From positions 1 to 51,405 of the forward strand of contig NZ_LNDJ01000049.1 of assembly GCF_001444505.1 (NCBI RefSeq): DNA of 51,405 nt, in the 5' to 3' direction. This DNA is from Psychrobacter piscatorii (GTDB taxonomy: Bacteria; Pseudomonadota; Gammaproteobacteria; Pseudomonadales; Moraxellaceae). Below are positions 46,141-51,405 of this stretch, piece by piece (positions within the stretch are counted from its first letter, which is position 1; each line of letters starts with the position of its first letter). Both the position numbers and the translations under genes were made by a program. Under the pieces are notes generated by a model that saw only the letters and a program-made list of their open reading frames with translations, was not told where the DNA came from and searched no databases.

Positions 46141-46163
46141 GTGTGTATCGTCTGCCTTTTTTC
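46135..46163 (+). terminator. Terminator after the element 2 replication module
   Basis: AGGTAGGTG (46135-46143) pairs with CGTCTGCCT (46149-46157), followed by six T. It differs from the element 1 terminator mainly at one stem position, where G-T pairing replaces G-C. Confidence 0.8.
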
Positions 46164-46274
46164 TTGAGAGCAATATATTTATCAGCATACAAACTTATTG
46201 AAATTAAACCCTAATCCAAACTTGGATTACCCCTCCTAACTGCCATCATTTACTATCTCTGATACCATAAATCA

Positions 46275-46411
46275 GGAAGCAAAACCGTGGAAGCAAGAAA
46301 GTTAGGAAGCAAAAAACGACTTTTTCATGATTTTGGAATCTTGGCAATCGCTTAACTTATAATGGGTACAGCGGAATCAGAGAAGAAAAAAGGAATCAAA
46401 AGGAAGCAGAA
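46275..46411. repeat. GGAAGCAA repeats right of the element 2 terminator
   Basis: GGAAGCAA-type words occur at 46275, 46289, 46305 and 46402, with GGAATCAAAA at 46392. All point the same way. No gene is visible between the terminator at 46163 and the hsdR terminator. The place corresponds to the second repeat cluster of element 1, though the words differ. Confidence 0.4.
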
Positions 46412-46456
46412 AAAAAGGTGGTATTCACTTAAAGTAAATATCACCCTTAACCACCT
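46409..46456 (-). terminator. Terminator of hsdR
   Basis: On the minus strand AGGTGGT pairs with ACCACCT, with further pairing inside (ATTTACTT/AAGTGAAT), and seven T follow. It lies just after the hsdR stop codon. Confidence 0.75.
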
Positions 46457-46473
46457 CTTATTCTCTATATCGC

Positions 46474-49400
46474 CTACCCCGAAACCTCATTACCCAGCTT
46501 CGTATCAAGCATCAATCTAATAAATTTCTTAAACTGATCAGGGTTAGACAGTAAGTGCATGGTCATACCTTCGTAGGCTTCTTGGCTTTCAAATAACGCA
46601 TCCATCGCCGCATCAGGATAACCGCCGAGCATAATCTGATCGGTACTGTTATTACTAAACTGCTTTACCACGATCTCATTTTCTGTGACCTTATCCCAAA
46701 TCGTGTTTTGAAAGTTGATCATATCTTTATCGGTAAAGTCCTCGCCAGCGAACACCTCATTTAATCGATTAATGACCTTTGATAACAGCTCTTCTTTCTG
46801 ACCCTTTGGCTTTGCTGTACCGCCACCGCCGCCAGCTTCTAACTCACCACTACCCTCCTTTAGCTTTAGATCCTGCTGGTGCAGCTTTGAGACGCGGTAA
46901 TGACTCATAGCGATGTTGGTTAGGTCAATATCATCCTCATTATCCACACTTTCGCGTAATAATGGCCGCAGGTTACGGGCGTATAAGCTCAGCTTTTCCA
47001 GCTCTTTATCGTCATAGTCCACGATTTGCGACATAAACTCATACTGGCGGGTGAATGTCCCTAAGTCCTTTTTAAAGATCTCTAGCGCATCTTGATCAGC
47101 CTTAAAACCTTTGTAGTCATTCTCGGCATTGGTCATCAGCACCACATCGCCTGTCGCTTTGGTACGCTCAAGCATTTCCTTAGCGTGCTGGGCTTGCTCG
47201 CGTGCTAGCTTATAGCGTTTCTGCCAACGCTCAACTGCTGGCTTACAGATGTTACTAATGGCAGCGTTAGACTTACTCTTACTATAAAAAGCTTCAACAA
47301 ACTGCTCGACCTCATGCCATAAGAAGATACCGCTGGCGCGTAGCTTTTCATACAGGTCATACACCTGATCGGGGTCAGACACATTCACTAAAGTGGCGGT
47401 CTCATAATACGGCTGGAAGGCATCGAGGATGTCTTGGGGATCATTGAAGAAGTCGAGTACAAACGTGCCGCTCTCTGCTTTGCCCTTATAGGTACGATTC
47501 AGCCTTGATAAGGTCTGTACGCAGTCCACGCCTGTCAGTTTCTTATCGACGTACATGGCGCATAGTTTCGGCTGGTCAAAGCCTGTCTGGAACTTATTGG
47601 CCACCAGCATCACTTGATAGTCATCACTATCAAACGCTTTACGCATATCACGGCCTTTGAGACCGATATTCATATTATGCTCGGTAAACTTCTCACCAAG
47701 TAGTGCGCCGCTATCAGGGTCATTATCGTTAAAGGTGACTTCCCCTGAGAAGGCAACCATAGCATTGATACCGCGATAGCCACTATCTGCAATATAGTTA
47801 TCAAAGGCCAGCTTATAGCGTACTGCTTCTTTACGTGAACCAGTTACTACCATTGCCTTGGCTTGCCCGCCCAGTAAGCCTTTAATATTGTCGTTAAAGT
47901 GATCAATAATGATTTTTACTTTCTGCGCGATATTGTGCTCATGCAGTCGCACCCAGTTATTCAGCTTAATCTTCGCGCGGCGGGCATCGACCTCATCGTC
48001 ATCGCTAGCCAGCTTTTGAGTGAGCTGATACATCACTTTGTAGTTGGTGTAGTTTTTTAGCACATCTAAGATAAAGCCTTCTTCAATCGCTTGACGCATA
48101 GAATAGACATGATAAGCGGCTGGCAGGTTATCACTGGCGGCTGGCAAGTCAGGGTTAGGCAGACGGCCAAACAGCTCAATGGTTTTTGGCTTCGGCGTGG
48201 CGGTAAAAGCGTAATAGCTTAGATTCGGACTGCTACGGCGGGCGGCGAGCGTGGCGTCTAAAACATCTTCACTAGAGAGCGGCTTATCATCGTCTGTATT
48301 ACTGTCTATATCACCTGAGACCAGCACTTCTTTGAGCTGGCGTGCGGTAGAGCCTGTCTGTGAGGAGTGCGCTTCATCGGCGATAATGGCATAGCGACGT
48401 GATTTTAAAACGCTAGAGTCTTCAATGGCTTTGAGTACGAATGGGAAGGTCTGAATAGTGACGATAATAATCGGCTGGGAGTTGACCAGTGCTTCGGCAA
48501 GCTGCTCAGACTTTGAGCCGTCACCTTCTTTACGGTTGATTTTGCCGACTACGCCATCAGCATGTTCAAATTGATAGATAGTATCTTGAAGCTGGTCATC
48601 CAGTACAGTGCGATCAGTGATGACAATGACTGAGTCAAACTGCTTATCGCCGTCGCTGTTGTATAAGGTGGATAGCTGATGGGCAGTCCATGCGATAGAA
48701 TTAGACTTACCTGAACCCGCACTATGCTGAATGAGATACTTTTGACCTGCGCCCTCAGTAATGGCCGCATCGACCAGCTTGGTCACCACGTCCCACTGAT
48801 GATAGCGCGGGAACATCATGGTCTCTTTTTTGAACTTGCGCCCGATCGCGTCCTCTTCCTCATCAATCTGCAAGTGCATAAAGTGCCCAAGGATAGCCAG
48901 CAAGTTATCAGGCGTCAGCACTTCATTCCATAGGTAATCGGTGGCATAACGACTGCTATCCGCTGGCACGTCATTACCCGCACCGCCATCACTAGTGCCT
49001 TTGTTAAAGGGCAAGAAGTAAGTACTGTCACCTGCCAGCCTTGTGGTCATATAAACTTCATATTGACTGACGGCAAAGTGCACCAATGCGCCGCGCTTAA
49101 ACGTCAGCAGCGGCTCGGGTTTTTTAGTATCAGGGTCTTTTGGCAGGCGTGTCTTCTTGTACTGAGTAATGGCATTTTGTACCGCTTGCTTAAACTCGGA
49201 CTTTAGCTCCATCGTGGTGACAGGCAAGCCATTGACGAATAGCACGATATCGATACGGTTACGCTTAGCGACCTTGCCATTAGCGTCAGCGCCGTCTTTA
49301 AGACTGGTATAAGGGCTATACACTACCTCAGGGACGACACGGCAGATATTGGCTTCATAGCGCGCCATGGTCTCAGGATTGAGGTTGTGCTCAGGCTTGA

Positions 49401-49749
49401 ACTGGCAAAGTGAGAAGCGCGCGTTACGAATCTTAAGCCCATGACGCAATACGCCTAATGTGCCATAAGTGCGCGAGGCTCTATCGGTAGCTTGCGCGTC
49501 CGCTTTGTTGAGCTGCTTGACTAAGGCGGCGATAAAGTGGCGCTCAGAGTCGATAGGAAAGGTACGGCAAAACTTCTCCCATTCCTGCGGCTGTGTGGTC
49601 TGCACAAAGTCGAGTACATCTTGCTCATACAGCGCGGTCTCAGCCTGATAGCCGCTGGCATGACCTACTTGCCAGCCGTGCGCTTGCATTTGAGTGACGA
49701 TATCGGCTTGAAAGACAGATTCGTAAGTGACGTTGTGCGCTTTTGTCAT
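46474..49749 (-). CDS. hsdR: Type I restriction enzyme, R subunit
   Basis: HsdR is the motor and nuclease subunit of type I restriction complexes. The 1091-residue protein has the PD-(D/E)XK nuclease site D167...E181-x-K183 (RIDIVLFVNGLPVTTMELKS), then an SF2 translocase with motif I HSAGSGKSNSIAW, the DEAH box IIADEAHSSQTGS, motif III YYAFTATPKP and motif VI QTLSRLNRTYKG, and a helical C-terminal part that docks on HsdM. All key residues are present, so the protein looks functional. hsdM and a full hsdS are not in the window; only an hsdS end lies upstream. Confidence 0.95.
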   Translation of the reverse strand: MTKAHNVTYESVFQADIVTQMQAHGWQVGHASGYQAETALYEQDVLDFVQTTQPQEWEKFCRTFPIDSERHFIAALVKQLNKADAQATDRASRTYGTLGVLRHGLKIRNARFSLCQFKPEHNLNPETMARYEANICRVVPEVVYSPYTSLKDGADANGKVAKRNRIDIVLFVNGLPVTTMELKSEFKQAVQNAITQYKKTRLPKDPDTKKPEPLLTFKRGALVHFAVSQYEVYMTTRLAGDSTYFLPFNKGTSDGGAGNDVPADSSRYATDYLWNEVLTPDNLLAILGHFMHLQIDEEEDAIGRKFKKETMMFPRYHQWDVVTKLVDAAITEGAGQKYLIQHSAGSGKSNSIAWTAHQLSTLYNSDGDKQFDSVIVITDRTVLDDQLQDTIYQFEHADGVVGKINRKEGDGSKSEQLAEALVNSQPIIIVTIQTFPFVLKAIEDSSVLKSRRYAIIADEAHSSQTGSTARQLKEVLVSGDIDSNTDDDKPLSSEDVLDATLAARRSSPNLSYYAFTATPKPKTIELFGRLPNPDLPAASDNLPAAYHVYSMRQAIEEGFILDVLKNYTNYKVMYQLTQKLASDDDEVDARRAKIKLNNWVRLHEHNIAQKVKIIIDHFNDNIKGLLGGQAKAMVVTGSRKEAVRYKLAFDNYIADSGYRGINAMVAFSGEVTFNDNDPDSGALLGEKFTEHNMNIGLKGRDMRKAFDSDDYQVMLVANKFQTGFDQPKLCAMYVDKKLTGVDCVQTLSRLNRTYKGKAESGTFVLDFFNDPQDILDAFQPYYETATLVNVSDPDQVYDLYEKLRASGIFLWHEVEQFVEAFYSKSKSNAAISNICKPAVERWQKRYKLAREQAQHAKEMLERTKATGDVVLMTNAENDYKGFKADQDALEIFKKDLGTFTRQYEFMSQIVDYDDKELEKLSLYARNLRPLLRESVDNEDDIDLTNIAMSHYRVSKLHQQDLKLKEGSGELEAGGGGGTAKPKGQKEELLSKVINRLNEVFAGEDFTDKDMINFQNTIWDKVTENEIVVKQFSNNSTDQIMLGGYPDAAMDALFESQEAYEGMTMHLLSNPDQFKKFIRLMLDTKLGNEVSG

Positions 49750-49898
49750 GTTAAGTCCGTTTCAGTAATAATTTTGGCTTTAGGATCTACTTTTAGGTAC
49801 AAACTTTCTTTTGTTCTTAATGTGCCTTGTAATACACTCTATCGCTAGATGTAGCATTATTTTATAATTACAAAACACAACTTTAGCACGGAAATTCA

Positions 49899-50624
49899 AT
49901 GCGTAACTTTAGTATTAATTATCATGACTGCAGAATCATATTTTTAGATCTAGAATTTTATGTTCCAGAGTCTAGCAGAAGAACTAAGGGGCTAAGCTAC
50001 AATCCTTGGGATCCAGATTGCAAGTTACTAGGGGGTTCTTTTTTTGTCGCTAATCCCACAAAAGACTTTGAAAACTCTTTAGATATTGATTCAGACCAAA
50101 TTCAATCATTTTGGCTATGGAATTATGACTCCGAAAAAGCGCTATTGATCGATATTTTCAATCTATTAAAACAAGTCAGTCAAGACGCTAAAGCAGGTAA
50201 TGATGGTAGAGTCTCTGCAACCTTATGCGGTATCGGTATCATATCTTCTGACATTCCTGTGATATTTGATCTATTAAAAAGGTACGAGCTACTATCAAAT
50301 GCAGAAGCTTTTTATTTCCAAACAGAATTTCGCGTTATAGATGTTTCAAACTTAGCTATACCTACCTTCAATCATAGTTCTATGTTTGCATATCCAAAAA
50401 CAAAAAAAGATCTCTTGTTAAAGTACATATCAGGCAAAAAATTTGAAAGTGGCACAGCGGTTTGGAATCTATATGAAAAAGAGCAGTATAACGAAATAGA
50501 ATGCCGAACTAATGACGAAATCAGCTGTACGCATAAGATATATTCAGAAATTCTAAATAACTACAAGCTTTTTAAACGTTTAGAAAAAGAGGATAAACGC
50601 AATAAGTATAAAGAGAACAACTAA
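49899..50624 (+). CDS. Possible DEDD-type 3'-5' exonuclease in the restriction locus
   Basis: A 241-residue protein that I do not recognise by name, but its layout suggests an RNase H-like DEDD exonuclease. IIFLDLEFYVPE (D17, E19) fits motif I; ATLCGIGIISSDIPVIFDLL (D118) fits motif II; RVIDVSNLA (D148) follows; ECRTNDEISCTHKIYSEI (D206) fits motif III. The Tyr or His expected four or five residues before D206 is not there (Cys/Glu instead), so activity may be altered. It diverges from hsdR, and its stop codon directly abuts the hsdS remnant. The A/T-rich composition suggests separate origin. Confidence 0.5.
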   Translation: MRNFSINYHDCRIIFLDLEFYVPESSRRTKGLSYNPWDPDCKLLGGSFFVANPTKDFENSLDIDSDQIQSFWLWNYDSEKALLIDIFNLLKQVSQDAKAGNDGRVSATLCGIGIISSDIPVIFDLLKRYELLSNAEAFYFQTEFRVIDVSNLAIPTFNHSSMFAYPKTKKDLLLKYISGKKFESGTAVWNLYEKEQYNEIECRTNDEISCTHKIYSEILNNYKLFKRLEKEDKRNKYKENN

Positions 50625-50708
50625 CTACTCAGGCGCAACCCAGCCCCTCGCATCAATCTTACCTGTAACGGCAGCAGAGATTAAAGCAGTGCGGCGTTCT
50701 TGCATAAG
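50625..50708 (-). pseudogene. hsdS: 3' remnant of a type I specificity gene (hsdS)
   Basis: The minus-strand frame from 50708 to the TAG at 50625-50627 reads [20 protein letters not shown] then RGWVAPE. This is the typical HsdS C terminus ([20 protein letters not shown]...). Upstream of the Leu there is a stop codon in frame, so the rest of the gene, including both target-recognition domains, is missing here. It has the same orientation as hsdR and lies where hsdS normally would. Confidence 0.8.
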
Positions 50709-50756
50709 TTATATAGTTTATATTCCTATTCATACTTTATTTAATGAGACTGCTTT

Positions 50757-51405
50757 ATGGATTTGACGTACATACCCGATGAAATAAAGCCTATAGCAAT
50801 AGTAACCCTTATTATTGTATCTTTCCTACCTTTGCTCAAATTTCTCAAAGATACCTATATTGATTTTGAGATGTCGAAATTTAAGCAAATAATCAACACA
50901 ACAAGCTACGAAGGTGGGCTAAGTAATGAGATGAAATTAAGCCTTATGGATGCAAGAGATAGAGCTGTTTTTAAGAAAATATATGGCCTAAATCTTAGTA
51001 AAAAATATAGAGATATTGCATTACAAATAGAGCGTCAATCTGATGTTAATATTGACTGCGAAGATATACAGCGAGCTACACACCATTTAGAATTTAAAGA
51101 TAATAATATTATCGTGAATTACAAACCTTGGTTAACTTATAAGCTAAAAATGGCGAATACCTTAGGACTCATATATTTTTTGCTTGGCATACTAATGGTA
51201 CTTACCCCTATTACAATAGCTTTAATTGACTTATTTGGCTTACCTCTAAATAAGAAAGTAGCCGTCACCGATTTATTTTTTTGGATTTTTATTGGGTGTT
51301 TTTATATAGGTATTGCATATGACCAAATCAGACAAAGAGAAGCTTTAAAGGCTGTTATTAAAATTATAGTTCAGTCTGACGGTAACCCTCCCAAACTTAA
51401 GACAC
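50757..51405 (+). CDS. Membrane protein of unknown function (runs off window)
   Basis: ATG 50757 opens a frame of 216 codons with no stop before the window edge. The protein has an N-terminal membrane segment (PIAIVTLIIVSFLPLLKFL, about 12-30), a soluble helical middle (about 35-130) and two further segments (LGLIYFLLGILMVLTPITIA, about 136-155, and DLFFWIFIGCFYIGIAY, about 173-189). No family is recognised. It starts about 50 bp beyond the break in hsdS and probably belongs to whatever replaced it. A defence-related membrane effector is possible but unsupported. Confidence 0.6.
   Translation, partial: MDLTYIPDEIKPIAIVTLIIVSFLPLLKFLKDTYIDFEMSKFKQIINTTSYEGGLSNEMKLSLMDARDRAVFKKIYGLNLSKKYRDIALQIERQSDVNIDCEDIQRATHHLEFKDNNIIVNYKPWLTYKLKMANTLGLIYFLLGILMVLTPITIALIDLFGLPLNKKVAVTDLFFWIFIGCFYIGIAYDQIRQREALKAVIKIIVQSDGNPPKLKT

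Larger units (their letters stand above)
39580..46163 (+). mobile_element. Integrated element 2 (core part; right end not found)
   Basis: This region has the same gene order as element 1: integrase, leader RNA, coiled-coil gene, AlpA-like, winged-helix, small helical, membrane and tiny basic genes, primase/helicase, iterons, terminator. No second copy of the tRNA-Arg 3' end is visible up to 51405, so the element probably continues past the window. In that case hsdR, the exonuclease gene and the open membrane gene would be its cargo; this is inference. The end given here is only the end of the shared core. Confidence 0.8.

Noticed and set aside
46163-46473. Right attachment site of element 2 before hsdR
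   Set aside because: No stretch resembling the tRNA-Arg 3' end or the 12-bp arm pair is present here.

Overview
The window looks like a chromosomal segment of a Psychrobacter-type bacterium (Moraxellaceae, Gammaproteobacteria). This is inferred from the style of the housekeeping proteins and from the mixture of ribosomal, mre, gatCAB, trp, accD and folC genes; no database search was run.

Layout. Positions 1-10353 are conserved core: the start of the S10 ribosomal operon (rplC partial, rpsJ), rng (RNase G), maf, mreBCD (all minus strand) and gatCAB (plus strand). A tRNA-Pro(GGG) gene at 10468-10544 carries integrated element 1, which ends at a 21-bp repeat of the tRNA 3' end at 19458-19478. 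Core genes resume from 19674 to 39150: DUF1853, DUF2726, a LysM/SPOR protein, folC, accD, trpA, a membrane protein, trpB, trpF, photolyase, DUF4230, proS, queF, a broken EamA transporter gene, an ABC-2 exporter and a cytochrome c. A tRNA-Arg(CCG) gene at 39503-39579 carries element 2, whose right end was not found. It is followed by hsdR (type I restriction), a possible DEDD-type exonuclease, an hsdS 3' remnant and an open membrane-protein gene that runs off the window.

The two elements are the main interest. They share one backbone: tyrosine integrase, a structured RNA leader, a coiled-coil protein of unknown function, an AlpA-like regulator, a small winged-helix protein, one or two members of a small helical family, a single-membrane-segment protein, a tiny basic protein, a large primase/helicase, an iteron array and a terminator. 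No capsid, tail, terminase or conjugation genes are visible, so they resemble autonomously replicating phage satellites (PICI/P4-like) or small integrative elements. Their replication modules differ: element 1 has a DUF927-type helicase with CGGGAC iterons, while element 2 has a DUF3987-type helicase with GCTTAA iterons. In both, the iterons sit right at the end of the helicase gene, are spaced 9 bp within blocks, and are arranged as a mirror image about a central axis. In element 1 all 12 copies are placed exactly symmetrically about 18530.5.

A second notable signal is the leader RNA between integrase and the second gene. Both elements keep a nested hairpin whose loop is complementary to the translation start region of the next gene, with a compensating base change between the elements. 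A second complementary segment just upstream could compete for the loop, which suggests an RNA switch. Functions of most small element genes remain unknown.
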